NCBI RefSeq assembly: GCF_000411455.1
Contig: NZ_KE150457.1
Coordinates: 1,948,023-2,012,022 of the forward strand
Origin: Microbacterium sp. oral taxon 186 str. F0373
GTDB lineage: Bacteria; Actinomycetota; Actinomycetes; Actinomycetales; Microbacteriaceae
Direction of reading: 5' to 3'
Length of the DNA stretch: 64,000 nt
Shown piece by piece: positions 10,714 to 19,207 of this stretch. The notes under the pieces are model-generated. The model was not told the DNA's origin. It made no database searches and was given only the letters and a program-made list of their open reading frames with translations. Numbering within the stretch: position 1 is the stretch's first letter; every line of letters starts with the position of its first letter. The position numbers and the translations under genes are program-made.

Positions 10714-11841
10714 TCACCGCGTCGTCGACACGGTCACCGTGAACTTCGGATCGCGGGAGACCTGACGCGTCGGCCCCACGACGCGCTCGAGCGTGCCGCG
10801 GTACCGCAGCGGTGAGTTCCACACGCACCACAGCTCGCCGCCGGGCGCGAGCACCCGTGCGGCGTCGGCGAACAGACGCTCCGCGATCGTGGTGGTCAGC
10901 GCGGCACCGGAATGGAACGGGGGATTCAGGGCGATGAACGACGCGCTCGCATCCGGGCGCTCCTCCAGCCCATCGGCGCGCGCGACGTGCACGCGATCGC
11001 CCAGTGCGTTCGCGGCCACGGTCGCCTTCGCCGACGCGACCGCCGCGGCCGACTGATCGCTGGCGTATACATACGCGAACGGATGCCGCCGCGCGAGCCA
11101 GGCGCCCACGATGCCGGTGCCGCAGGCGAGATCGATCCAGGGGTCCTCGCTGCTGCCGCCGCCGGGAGCGTGCGGCGCGGCGTCGAGTGCCGCCAGCAGT
11201 GCCCGGGTGCCGATGTCCAGGCGTGCGCCCGCGAAGGCCCCGCCGAAGGCGCGCAGCTCCAGCTCGTCGACGCGCGACGCCGCGGGCATCGGGTCGCGGC
11301 CGTCGTGCGGGTCCCGGGCGATCAGCACTCGAGACTTCTGGCGGGCGTGAGTCACATCGACCGTGGTGAAGAACGCGCGCAGCACCTCGTTCATCGCGAC
11401 GCTCATGTGCTTGATGCGACCCCCGGCCACCACGACGACGTCGGATGCCGCATGCGCCGCGATCAGTCCGGCGATATCGCGCAGGGCGTCCAACGAGCGC
11501 GGCAGGCGCATCAGCACGACGCGCGCGCCGGTGACGAGAGCCGCGTTCAGCGGGCCGGAGGAGACCTGCTCGGCCAGCCCCAGCGCGGCGGCGTTGGCGT
11601 GCAGTGCCCGTTCGCCCAGGAGGGCGTCCTGGTGCGCGCGCACCCCGGCGGCGCCGTCGTGAGCCGCACCGAGGGCGAGGGCTCCGTACGCGTCACCGAT
11701 GACGGCGATCTGACCGGCCCCGGCTCCGGCGCGCAGAGCGGCCGACTCGTCGAGGATCAGGCGGTCGGCGGCATCCACCGCACCGAGCCCCTCGCCTTCG
11801 ACGTCGGGTGCGCGTCGAAGCATCTCGAACGGCAGGCTCAC
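10714..11841 (-). CDS. RsmC/RlmG-type (guanine-N2) methyltransferase
   Basis: A 375-residue protein with a degenerate N-terminal methyltransferase-like half and a C-terminal SAM-binding Rossmann domain. The latter contains DLACGTGIVGAWLARR (motif I), ASDQSAAAVASA (motif II) and the catalytic NPPFHSG. This two-domain layout matches 16S/23S rRNA guanine-N2 methyltransferases of the RsmC family. It starts at GTG 11841, overlapping the stop of the upstream DUF4921 gene by GTGA, so the two are translationally coupled. Confidence 0.85.
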   Translation of the reverse strand: MSLPFEMLRRAPDVEGEGLGAVDAADRLILDESAALRAGAGAGQIAVIGDAYGALALGAAHDGAAGVRAHQDALLGERALHANAAALGLAEQVSSGPLNAALVTGARVVLMRLPRSLDALRDIAGLIAAHAASDVVVVAGGRIKHMSVAMNEVLRAFFTTVDVTHARQKSRVLIARDPHDGRDPMPAASRVDELELRAFGGAFAGARLDIGTRALLAALDAAPHAPGGGSSEDPWIDLACGTGIVGAWLARRHPFAYVYASDQSAAAVASAKATVAANALGDRVHVARADGLEERPDASASFIALNPPFHSGAALTTTIAERLFADAARVLAPGGELWCVWNSPLRYRGTLERVVGPTRQVSRDPKFTVTVSTTR

Positions 11842-13130
11842 GAACCCTCCGCGTAACGCAGGACGGCATCTGCCGGTGTGCACTCATCGCCGATGCGGAT
11901 GCCGTCGGCCAGCCGTCCCGCCTCGCGCAGCTCCTGCAGTCCGGCGACGGTGCGCCGGCGCAGCTCCCACGGATCGATCGTGTTGACGTAGATCTTCGTG
12001 CCGCCCTCGAAGCCGGCGGGAGTGGAGATGCGCCACTTGAGCACCACCCGCCAGGGCATGGGCCACGGCGCGCCGGGCGGCCGGTAGTGCCACTCCTCGT
12101 TGGTCGGCACGTGCACGCCCGTCGCGGCGTGCAGCGCGTGCAGCAGGTCGGAGACGGCGCGCCGCTCGGCATCCGTGTGCTCCTGGGGCAGGTTCGCGGC
12201 CGACGTCGAGAAGATCTCGAACGCCGGGTAACGGTGACCGACGCCGGCGAAAGCGACGGCGCCGTCCGTCGCTGCGACGACGAGTCCTTCGGACACGGCC
12301 AGATCGGCGATCTCGTGCTGATACAGGCCGCGGTCGTGCGAGAGCAGGCGCAGCTCGTGATCGACCTGCGGGCCGTGGTCGTCGATCGCGACGAGCTGCT
12401 TGTGGAGGTGCTCGAAGGAGGCGCCCGCCGGCCGCAGCCAGTTCTGGAAGACGCTGACGTACCCGGCGTGCGGCTGCGCCGCCTGGATCTCCGCCAGCGC
12501 CTGCACGGTGAAGGCGACGTAGGCTGCATGCTCGTCGGGGCTCAGCGTTCCCGACGATGCCAGCTCGGCATCCGTGGTCGCGCCCTCGACGACGTGACGC
12601 CGGGCGACGACGACGTCGTGGGATCCGCCGAGCAGGTCCAGTGCCGCTTCCTCGAGGCTGGTTTCGGTACCGGCTGCGCGTGCGCGAATCTCGGCGAGCT
12701 TTTCCATGTGCACGCGTCCGACGGGATCGGACAGGTACTCCTCGGCCCACTGCACGATCTGCGCCGGCTGGCGGTAGCCGTGGTTCTCGCGCCAGTACTC
12801 GGCGGACACGATCTCGAACAGGTTGCCGAAGCGGCGGAACTCGGCGACGGAGTCGTTCAGCGCGTGCGCGGGTACCCGGCGCTCCTCCTCGAAACGCGGG
12901 CCCACCAGTCGCGCCTTCTCGGGCGTGGTCTCGAGGTAGCGATCGACGCAGAACGCGCAGAGTCGTCGATCCTCACCGGGCCCGAGGCGGTGCACATCCT
13001 CGCGGGGTTCCGTGAGGGGACGGTTCGCGCGGCCCGGAACCGTCCAGACCCGCGTGCCGGTGAGAGGGCCGATCTGCTTGACGGTGCCGTCGGGCAGGCG
13101 CCGGATCGCTCGTGGTGCTCCGTCGCTCAT
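11838..13130 (-). CDS. DUF4921 family protein (GalT/HIT-like fold)
   Basis: A 430-residue protein with a CAFC zinc-knuckle-like pair near residues 58-61, EIVSAEYWRENHGY, and an HIT-like FEHLHKQLVAID segment. These are features of DUF4921, related to galactose-1-phosphate uridylyltransferases. A nucleotidyl-transferase or hydrolase activity is plausible, but the substrate is unknown. It starts at ATG 13130 with TAGGCT six bases upstream. It is the first gene of a two-gene operon with the rRNA methyltransferase. Confidence 0.8.
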   Translation of the reverse strand: MSDGAPRAIRRLPDGTVKQIGPLTGTRVWTVPGRANRPLTEPREDVHRLGPGEDRRLCAFCVDRYLETTPEKARLVGPRFEEERRVPAHALNDSVAEFRRFGNLFEIVSAEYWRENHGYRQPAQIVQWAEEYLSDPVGRVHMEKLAEIRARAAGTETSLEEAALDLLGGSHDVVVARRHVVEGATTDAELASSGTLSPDEHAAYVAFTVQALAEIQAAQPHAGYVSVFQNWLRPAGASFEHLHKQLVAIDDHGPQVDHELRLLSHDRGLYQHEIADLAVSEGLVVAATDGAVAFAGVGHRYPAFEIFSTSAANLPQEHTDAERRAVSDLLHALHAATGVHVPTNEEWHYRPPGAPWPMPWRVVLKWRISTPAGFEGGTKIYVNTIDPWELRRRTVAGLQELREAGRLADGIRIGDECTPADAVLRYAEGS

Positions 13131-13136
13131 GCCTCC

Positions 13137-13159
13137 AGCCTATCGAGGCGGAGGATACT
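13137..13159. promoter_or_regulatory. Back-to-back leaderless promoters (DUF4921 / DoxX-like)
   Basis: Minus-strand -10 TAGGCT (13137-13142) lies six bases before ATG 13130. Plus-strand -10 GATACT (13154-13159) lies six bases before ATG 13166. Only 11 bp separate the two -10 hexamers, so polymerase binding should be mutually exclusive. Confidence 0.55.
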
Positions 13160-13165
13160 GGCCTG

Positions 13166-13546
13166 ATGAAGACGTTCGCGCGATGGCTGCTGGCCGCCGG
13201 CATGATGTTCGCCGGTCTGTCCCACCTGTTCTGGGCCCGAAAGGAGTTCCAGGCGCAGGTCCCCGACGTCGTCACCGATGTCCTGCCGATCGACAAGGAC
13301 GCCGTCGTGGTCGCCTCCGGCGCGGTGGAGATCATGCTCGGAGCCGCTCTGGTCGTGCTGCCGAAGGAGCGCAGGCGTGTCGGCGCCCTTCTCGCCGCGT
13401 TCTTCATCGCGATCTTCCCCGGCAACATCGCGCAGGCCGTGGATCGGCGTCCGGCCTTCGGTCTGGACAGCGATGCCGCTCGTCTGACGCGCTTGCTCTT
13501 CCAGCCGCTGCTGGTCGCCTGGGCGCTGCTCGCGACCCGAGACTGA
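13166..13546 (+). CDS. DoxX-like small membrane protein
   Basis: A 126-residue protein with four hydrophobic helices. It has the DoxX-type beginning FARWLLAAGMMFAGLSHLFW and GAVEIMLGAALVVLPKERRRVGALLAAFFIAIFPGNI in the middle. Family members are quinone- or thiol-related membrane proteins, mostly uncharacterised. It starts at ATG 13166, six bases after GATACT. It ends convergently with the MHS symporter. Confidence 0.75.
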   Translation: MKTFARWLLAAGMMFAGLSHLFWARKEFQAQVPDVVTDVLPIDKDAVVVASGAVEIMLGAALVVLPKERRRVGALLAAFFIAIFPGNIAQAVDRRPAFGLDSDAARLTRLLFQPLLVAWALLATRD

Positions 13547-13551
13547 GGCGA

Positions 13552-13583
13552 GCGGGGGCGGATGCCGCGGCATCCACCCCCGC
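13552..13583. terminator. Bidirectional terminator hairpin
   Basis: A 15-bp arm at 13552-13566 (GCGGGGGCGGATGCC) pairs with 13569-13583 with a single mismatch and a 2-nt loop. It sits between the convergent stops at 13546 and 13601. The core GGATGCC/GGCATCC is a very frequent word in this window. Confidence 0.65.
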
Positions 13584-13600
13584 ATCTGCGCACCAAGCGC

Positions 13601-14983
13601 TCAGCGCGGGGCCTGCACCCGCACGGTTCCCGTCTCGGTGACCAGGCGCTCGCGATCCACGCGGTCGAGCTCGTGCAGGGAGCTGCCCTTGGTCTCGCGC
13701 ATCGAGACCACCGCGATGAGCGTGATCGCGGCGGCGAGCGCCAGATACAGTGCGACGGGGATGTAGCTGCCCGAGGCCGACAGCAGGGCCGTCGCGATGA
13801 TCGGCGCGAGCGAGCCGGCGACGATGGACGTCACCTGGTAGCCGAGCGAGACGCCGGAATACCGCATGCGGGTCGGGAACATCTCCGACATGATCGCCGG
13901 CTGAGGGGCGTACATGAAGGAGTGGATCACCAGGCCCAGGCAGATCGCCAGGATGATGATCGCCGGCTCCTTCGTGTTGAACATCGGGAAGGCGATGAAG
14001 CCCCACGCTGCCGCGCCGACCGTGCCGATCGCGTAGACGGGCTTGCGCCCGATGCGGTCGGCGAGGGCACCGACCAGCGGGATGACGATCATGTGGACGA
14101 TGTGGGCGATCACCAGCATGCCGAGGATCTCGGCCGTGTTCACATCGAGGGCGATCTTCAGGTACGTGATCGAGAAGGTGACCACGAGGTAGTACATGAT
14201 GTTCTCCGCGAAGCGCAGACCCATCGCGGTGAGCACGCCGCGCGGATAGCGGCGGACGACCTCAAAAACGCCGTAACGGTCGTGCTTCTGCTCCTCCGCC
14301 TCTTTCTGCGCTTCGAGGAAGATCGGCGCATCGCTGATCTTGGTGCGGATGTAGTAGCCGATCGCCACGATCACCACCGACAGCCAGAACCCGACCCGCC
14401 AGCCCCAGGCGAGGAACGCCTCCGCGGACAGGGTGCGGCTGAGCACGAGCAGCACGACGGTCGCGACGAGGTTGCCGATCGGCACGGCCGCCTGGGGGAA
14501 TGACGCCCAGAATCCGCGTGTCTTGTCGGGGGAGTGCTCGGCGACCAGCAGGACGCCGCCGCCCCATTCACCGCCGACAGCGAAGCCCTGGGCGAAGCGC
14601 AGCAGCACCAGCAGTGCCGGCGCCCAGTAGCCGACCTGCTGGAAGGTCGGCAGGCAGCCCATGAGGAACGTCGCCACACCGACGAGGATGATGGCCAGCT
14701 GCAGGAGCTTCTTGCGTCCGTACTTGTCACCGAAGTGGCCGAACACGATGCCGCCCAGCGGGCGGGCGATGAAGCCGACCGCATAGGTGACGAACGCCGC
14801 GATGATGCCGGCGTAGGGGTCGTCGGACGGCGGGAACATGATCAGGTTGAACACGAGCGTGGCCGCCGTGGCATAGAGGAAGAACTCGTACCACTCGACG
14901 ATCGTTCCGGCCATCGAGGCGCTGACGACCCGGCGAAGACCGGACTGCGGGGGTGTGGTGTCTGGCGGGGTGGCTGAAGCCAT
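13601..14983 (-). CDS. Metabolite:H+ symporter, MHS family MFS
   Basis: A 460-residue carrier with about twelve helices, the MHS opening MAGTIVEWYEFFLYATAATLVFN, the A-loop FGHFGDKYGRKKLL, and GGEWGGGVLLVAEHSP in helix 5. Relatives import shikimate, citrate, alpha-ketoglutarate, dicarboxylates or compatible solutes, and the substrate cannot be fixed here. ATG 14983 has the best Shine-Dalgarno in the window, AAGGAGGTAAC. Its promoter has clear -35 and -10 boxes around a palindrome. The citrate-type two-component system next to it could share its substrate class. Confidence 0.88.
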   Translation of the reverse strand: MASATPPDTTPPQSGLRRVVSASMAGTIVEWYEFFLYATAATLVFNLIMFPPSDDPYAGIIAAFVTYAVGFIARPLGGIVFGHFGDKYGRKKLLQLAIILVGVATFLMGCLPTFQQVGYWAPALLVLLRFAQGFAVGGEWGGGVLLVAEHSPDKTRGFWASFPQAAVPIGNLVATVVLLVLSRTLSAEAFLAWGWRVGFWLSVVIVAIGYYIRTKISDAPIFLEAQKEAEEQKHDRYGVFEVVRRYPRGVLTAMGLRFAENIMYYLVVTFSITYLKIALDVNTAEILGMLVIAHIVHMIVIPLVGALADRIGRKPVYAIGTVGAAAWGFIAFPMFNTKEPAIIILAICLGLVIHSFMYAPQPAIMSEMFPTRMRYSGVSLGYQVTSIVAGSLAPIIATALLSASGSYIPVALYLALAAAITLIAVVSMRETKGSSLHELDRVDRERLVTETGTVRVQAPR

Positions 14984-15035
14984 GCGCTGTTACCTCCTTG
15001 TAGAGCGCGGTGCGGCGGGGGATGCCGCGCCGTGG

Positions 15036-15064
15036 ACGCTACCTGAAAAGCGATTCAGGTACAA
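15036..15064 (-). promoter_or_regulatory. Promoter with operator-like palindrome for MHS symporter
   Basis: On the minus strand, -35 TTGTAC (15059-15064) and -10 TAGCGT (15036-15041) are 17 bp apart. A 20-bp inverted repeat, ACCTGAA-N6-TTCAGGT (15041-15060), fills the spacer. A protein bound there would block polymerase, so a dedicated repressor is likely. No regulator gene of a matching type is adjacent. Confidence 0.65.
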
Positions 15065-15123
15065 GGTTGAATGCTGCACAGCGCGTGTGCGCTCGTGCAC
15101 CGGCCCCCTGTGCGCGGGCTCGC

Positions 15124-15780
15124 CTACGTGCGTCGCCGCGCGTACCGGTGCTCCGGGCGGCCAGTGGTGCCGTAGCGCAGCCGCACCTCCACGATGCCGC
15201 GGGTCGCCAACGCCGCGAGGTGACGCTGCGCGGTGGCGCGAGAGACGCCGGCGCGATCGGCGATCTCCGATGCCGAGGACTCGTCGTCGCCGAGGGCCCC
15301 GAGGATCACCTGCTCCGTCGCCGATCGCGATACGGAGGACGTGTCGCTTGCCGCGTGGAGGATGCCGAGGGCCCGATCGATCTCGTCCTGAGACACCGTG
15401 CGCTGTTCGTCGAGCACGTTGCGGAAGCGGGCGTAGCGATCGAGGACGTCGACGAGCGTGCGCCGCTCGAACGGCTTGACGAGGTAGCCGAGGGCGCCGG
15501 CGCGCAGGGCGCGGCGCACGGTCGCCGCGTCGGTCGCGGCCGAGAGTACGAAGGCGTCGATCGGGCTCTCGCGCACGAAGGCGATCCCGTCGCCGTCCGG
15601 CAGATACGCGTCGACGAGCAGAAGGTCAGGGTGCTCGGAGCGGACGGCGGCGGTCGCGTCGGCGAGCGTGCGCGCGGGCTCGAGTGCGCGGTAGGCGGAT
15701 CTCTCCGCCACGATCTCGCGATGCAGCCCTGCGACGCGGAAGTCGTCGTCGACGACGAGGACGCGCAGAGGTGTCGTCAT
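15124..15780 (-). CDS. CitB/DcuR-type response regulator
   Basis: A 218-residue protein with a receiver domain (acidic Asp11/Asp12, phospho-acceptor Asp57 in LLLVDAYLPDGDG, Lys near 102 in YLVKPFERRTL) and a C-terminal winged helix-turn-helix around 160-205 (ASEIADRAGVSRATAQRHLAAL). This is the CitB/DctR layout that controls uptake of citrate and C4-dicarboxylates. Its ATG overlaps the kinase stop by ATGA, so the kinase and regulator are coupled. Confidence 0.9.
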   Translation of the reverse strand: MTTPLRVLVVDDDFRVAGLHREIVAERSAYRALEPARTLADATAAVRSEHPDLLLVDAYLPDGDGIAFVRESPIDAFVLSAATDAATVRRALRAGALGYLVKPFERRTLVDVLDRYARFRNVLDEQRTVSQDEIDRALGILHAASDTSSVSRSATEQVILGALGDDESSASEIADRAGVSRATAQRHLAALATRGIVEVRLRYGTTGRPEHRYARRRT

Positions 15781-17483
15781 GAGGTGGGATCCCTTCGGTC
15801 GGCGAACACGTCAGGTGCAGGGCCGGATTCGGGGGAGTCCTCGGCGGGGACGTCGCCGAGAACGCCGTGCAGCCGGGCGCCGAACACGGCACCCGTGTGC
15901 GGTGCGGTTCCTCCGGCCGCGATGAGCCACACCTCGCCGCCGCGGCGGCGCGCGAGCTCGCGGGACAACGGCAGGCCCACGCCGAGCCCGTGCACCCGGT
16001 CGATGTCGGCAGCGTCGCGACGGCCGCGTGAGAAGAGATCGATGTCGGCGGCCACCCCCGCGCCGGAGTCGGCGACGGTGAGGACCAGATCGTGCCCGTC
16101 GCCGAAGCACCCGATCTGCACATGGCGCGGCGGGGCGCCCTCGACGGCAGCGCGCACCGCGTTGTCGACGAGGTTGCCGAGCACGGCGGCCACATCCTCC
16201 ACCTCGATCAGCGGTGCCAGCAGCAGCGAGTCCGGGTCGACGGATACGCGTACGCCGCGCTCGCCTGCCTCGAGGCCATGGGCGCCGATGAGGGCATGCA
16301 GGAGGCTGTCGCCGATACGGTCGATGTTCTCGACGGGGTAGTCGACCGGTCCGCGATGCAGCTGCTCGCCCAGGAACTCCCGCGCCTCGCCCGGGCGGTC
16401 GGCGTCGAGCATGCCGACGGCGACGTGCAGGCGGTTGGCGAACTCGTGACGCTGAACCCGCAGCGCGCCGGTCATGGCCCGCACCGTGTCGAGTCGCTCG
16501 CTGAGCGCGGCGACGTCGGTGCGGTCGCGGATGATCAGCACGATGCCGAGGTCGCGCCCGCCTCGCCGCACCGGCTGCGCATCGGCGTAGAGTACCCGCT
16601 CACCCACGACCACACCCTCGCTCGCCGTGCCGTCACGGGCCGCTGCGAGGATCGCGGGGGCGATGCCCAGCTGCTCCAACGTCGCCCCCGTGGGCTCCTC
16701 GAGCCCCAGCATCCGCCGCGCTGCTTCATTGCAGAGGCGCACGACGCCGTCGTCGTCGAGGGCCACGACCCCGTCGCCGACCCCGTCGAGGACGGCGGCC
16801 TGATTCTGCACGAGAGCGACGAGCTCTTCCGGCTGCAGACCCAACGTGAGCCGTTCCCATCGCCGTCGCAGCATGATCCCGGCGACCGCCGCGAGCAGCA
16901 CGCCGGCACCGGCGGCCGCGGCGACCCCGCCGAGCAGCGCCGGCAGATCATCGAACACGCTGGCCGGTTCGAACCCCACGCTCACCTCGCCGACCGGGGA
17001 GGCGTTCGCCGGGCGGACGCCCTCCGCTCCCGGAGGCCAGATCGGCACCTTCGCGCGTGCCGAGACGCCGAGCGTGCCCTGCTGCCACGTGACGACCTCG
17101 TTGCCGGCGAGCACCTCGCGGAAGTCGGTGCTGACCGGCTGGCCGAGCAGGGCGGGATCCGGGTGGGCCAGCCGGATGCCGTGGTCATCGGTGATCACGA
17201 CGAACAGGGTGCCGGTGCGCGCGGTGACGTCGGCGGCCAGATCCTGCAGCGGAGCGTCCCTCAGGTCCGCGCCGCGGGGTGTTCCGGGATCGGCGCTGAT
17301 CTCGGCCACCGCCGCGCGCACCTGCGGATCGACGGCGACGGTGCGGGCGATGTTCAGGGCCGACGTCTCGGCCGCGGCCCGCAGCTGCTGGATGCCGAGC
17401 AGCACGAAGACGAGGACGCAGGCGGCGACGACGACGGCGACCGTCGCCAGCTGCACGAGCATCACCCGCGTCGCGAACCTCAT
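15777..17483 (-). CDS. CitA/DcuS-type sensor histidine kinase
   Basis: A 568-residue protein. TM1 is at about 8-31, an extracytoplasmic PAS-like sensor at 35-180, TM2 at 183-205, a cytoplasmic PAS at 225-320, a phospho-acceptor His346 in the SpoB-type box RVQRHEFANRLHVAVGML, then an HATPase domain with NLVDNAVRAA near 455. Such kinases bind citrate or C4-dicarboxylates outside the cell. It starts at ATG 17483, six bases after TATGCT. It is divergent from the CitMHS transporter, its probable target. It carries an unusual C-terminal tail after the ATPase domain (GPAPDVFADRRDPTS). Confidence 0.9.
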   Translation of the reverse strand: MRFATRVMLVQLATVAVVVAACVLVFVLLGIQQLRAAAETSALNIARTVAVDPQVRAAVAEISADPGTPRGADLRDAPLQDLAADVTARTGTLFVVITDDHGIRLAHPDPALLGQPVSTDFREVLAGNEVVTWQQGTLGVSARAKVPIWPPGAEGVRPANASPVGEVSVGFEPASVFDDLPALLGGVAAAAGAGVLLAAVAGIMLRRRWERLTLGLQPEELVALVQNQAAVLDGVGDGVVALDDDGVVRLCNEAARRMLGLEEPTGATLEQLGIAPAILAAARDGTASEGVVVGERVLYADAQPVRRGGRDLGIVLIIRDRTDVAALSERLDTVRAMTGALRVQRHEFANRLHVAVGMLDADRPGEAREFLGEQLHRGPVDYPVENIDRIGDSLLHALIGAHGLEAGERGVRVSVDPDSLLLAPLIEVEDVAAVLGNLVDNAVRAAVEGAPPRHVQIGCFGDGHDLVLTVADSGAGVAADIDLFSRGRRDAADIDRVHGLGVGLPLSRELARRRGGEVWLIAAGGTAPHTGAVFGARLHGVLGDVPAEDSPESGPAPDVFADRRDPTS

Positions 17484-17489
17484 CTGGTG

Positions 17490-17495
17490 AGCATA
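17490..17495 (-). promoter_or_regulatory. -10 element for leaderless kinase gene
   Basis: TATGCT on the minus strand is followed by CACCAG and the ATG at 17483. No Shine-Dalgarno sequence is present. Confidence 0.6.
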
Positions 17496-17567
17496 ATGCG
17501 CTGAACTCGCGTTGCGCGCAGAAGTCCGTGCAATGAGAGATACCGCGCGCGGGCGCGGTGGCATCCC

Positions 17568-17573
17568 TAGAGT
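17568..17573 (+). promoter_or_regulatory. Possible -10 element for CitMHS gene
   Basis: TAGAGT lies about 50 bp before ATG 17623, leaving a leader with Shine-Dalgarno GAAGGAG. The 139-bp divergent region should also hold the response-regulator sites, but I cannot identify them with confidence. Confidence 0.35.
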
Positions 17574-17622
17574 CGCGGAATCCGGTCGACGAGGCGCGTC
17601 GGCCGCAGACGAAGGAGTCGAG

Positions 17623-19158
17623 ATGCCCCCTGTTCTCACGTCACTCGCGGCCGCGGCCGACGAGGGCTACGACCTGGCGTTCACGCCGTCGGACGGTGTG
17701 CTGGTCGTCCTCGGGTTCACGATGGTGCTGACGTTCATGGCGCTGATCATGACGCGCCGACTGACCCCCATGGTCGCTTTGATCGTGGTGCCGACGATCT
17801 TCGGCCTGTTCGCCGGCGCCGGCTTCGGCCTGGGCGACATGATTATGGACGCGATCAAGTCCATGGCGCCGACGGCGGCCCTGCTCATGTTCGCGATCAT
17901 GTACTTCGGGATCATGATCGACGTCGGTCTGTTCGACCCCCTCATCCGTCTGATCACCCGCGTGCTCGGCGACGATCCCGCCAAGGTGGTGCTGGGCACC
18001 GCGCTGCTGGCCGGGGCGGTGTCGCTGGATGGCGACGGATCGACGACGTTCATCATCACGACCTCCGCGATGCTGCCGATCTACCTGCGTCTGGGCATGA
18101 GCCCGGTCGTCCTCACCTGTGTCGCGGGACTCATGAACGGAACGCTCAACATCGTGCCGTGGGGCGGTCCCACCGTGCGCGCGGCATCCGCCCTGTCGCT
18201 GCAGCCGACGGACATCTTCGTGCCCATGCTCCCCTCGCTCGCGACCGGTCTCGTGATCTCGTTGGCCTTCGCCTGGTTCCTCGGCCTCGGCGAGCGTCGC
18301 CGCCTCGCCGGTTCGATCGACACCACCCGCATCGAGTCGACCCGCGGCGACGGGATCTTCGGCGCGCCTCGCCTCTTCCGCGGCGCCGAGCCGAAGCCCG
18401 GTGCCGCCGCGACGCTGCGCACCGGCAACATCGTCACCGTCCGGGGTGCGCGCGATGCGGTCGCAGCCACCGCGCTGATGGATGCCGCCGACACGGCCAT
18501 GGCCGACACCATGCTCGACCCGAACCGGCCCACGCTGCGTCCGCGTCTGATCTGGTTCAACCTCGCGCTGACCGTCGCCGTCATGGTGCTGCTGGTGCTG
18601 GACCTGTTCCCGCTGGCGTTCGTGTTCATGGTCGGTGCGGCGATCGCGCTGATCGTCAACTTCCCGAAGCTCAAGAGCCAGGCGGACGAGATCGTCGCGC
18701 ACGCCCCCTCGATCGTCGGCGTCGTGTCGATGGTCCTCGCCGCCGGTGTGCTGGTCGGCGTGCTCAACGGCACCGGGATGGTGACGGCGATGGCCTCGTG
18801 GATCACGGCGGTGATCCCCGCCGAGATGGGACCCTTCCTCGCGGTCATCACGGGCGTGCTGTCGATCCCGTTCACGTTCTTCATGTCCAACGACGCGTTC
18901 TACTTCGGCATCCTGCCGGTGCTGGCCGAAAGCGCGTCGCACTTCGGCATCGCGCCCGTGGAGATGGCGCGCGCGTCCATCACCGGGCAGCCCGTGCATC
19001 TGCAGAGCCCGCTCGTCCCGGCGATCCTGCTGCTGGTCTCGCTGGCGAACGTCAACCTCGGAGATCACCACAAGAAGGTGCTGTGGCGGGCCGCGCTCGT
19101 CTCGCTGGCGATGCTCGCCGTCGGCGTGCTCGTCGGGGTGATCCCGCTCGCCGCCTGA
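17623..19158 (+). CDS. CitMHS family citrate transporter
   Basis: A 511-residue integral membrane protein of the ion-transporter superfamily. It has the CitMHS signatures DGDGSTTFIITTSAMLPIY near residue 120, NIVPWGGPTVRAAS near 170, and FFMSNDAFYFGILPVL late in the sequence. CitMHS proteins import citrate complexed with Mg2+ or Ca2+ using protons. A polar loop of about 85 residues between the two halves (after WFLGLGERRR) is cytoplasmic. The start ATG 17623 follows GAAGGAG. Divergent control by the adjacent citrate-type two-component system is inferred. Confidence 0.9.
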   Translation: MPPVLTSLAAAADEGYDLAFTPSDGVLVVLGFTMVLTFMALIMTRRLTPMVALIVVPTIFGLFAGAGFGLGDMIMDAIKSMAPTAALLMFAIMYFGIMIDVGLFDPLIRLITRVLGDDPAKVVLGTALLAGAVSLDGDGSTTFIITTSAMLPIYLRLGMSPVVLTCVAGLMNGTLNIVPWGGPTVRAASALSLQPTDIFVPMLPSLATGLVISLAFAWFLGLGERRRLAGSIDTTRIESTRGDGIFGAPRLFRGAEPKPGAAATLRTGNIVTVRGARDAVAATALMDAADTAMADTMLDPNRPTLRPRLIWFNLALTVAVMVLLVLDLFPLAFVFMVGAAIALIVNFPKLKSQADEIVAHAPSIVGVVSMVLAAGVLVGVLNGTGMVTAMASWITAVIPAEMGPFLAVITGVLSIPFTFFMSNDAFYFGILPVLAESASHFGIAPVEMARASITGQPVHLQSPLVPAILLLVSLANVNLGDHHKKVLWRAALVSLAMLAVGVLVGVIPLAA

Positions 19159-19166
19159 GAGAGGTC

Positions 19167-19207
19167 ACGGCACGACCGACGGCATCAGCTCCCGTCGGCC
19201 GTGCCGT
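19167..19207. terminator. Bidirectional terminator overlapping NYN gene end
   Basis: ACGGCACGACCGACGG (19167-19182) pairs with CCGTCGGCCGTGCCGT (19192-19207) with one mismatch. It starts nine bases after the CitMHS stop, and its right arm lies inside the last codons of the convergent NYN gene. Confidence 0.65.

Noticed and set aside
17641..19071. Minus-strand 476-codon frame inside the CitMHS gene
   Set aside because: Arg/His/Asp-rich shadow frame of a convincing membrane protein.
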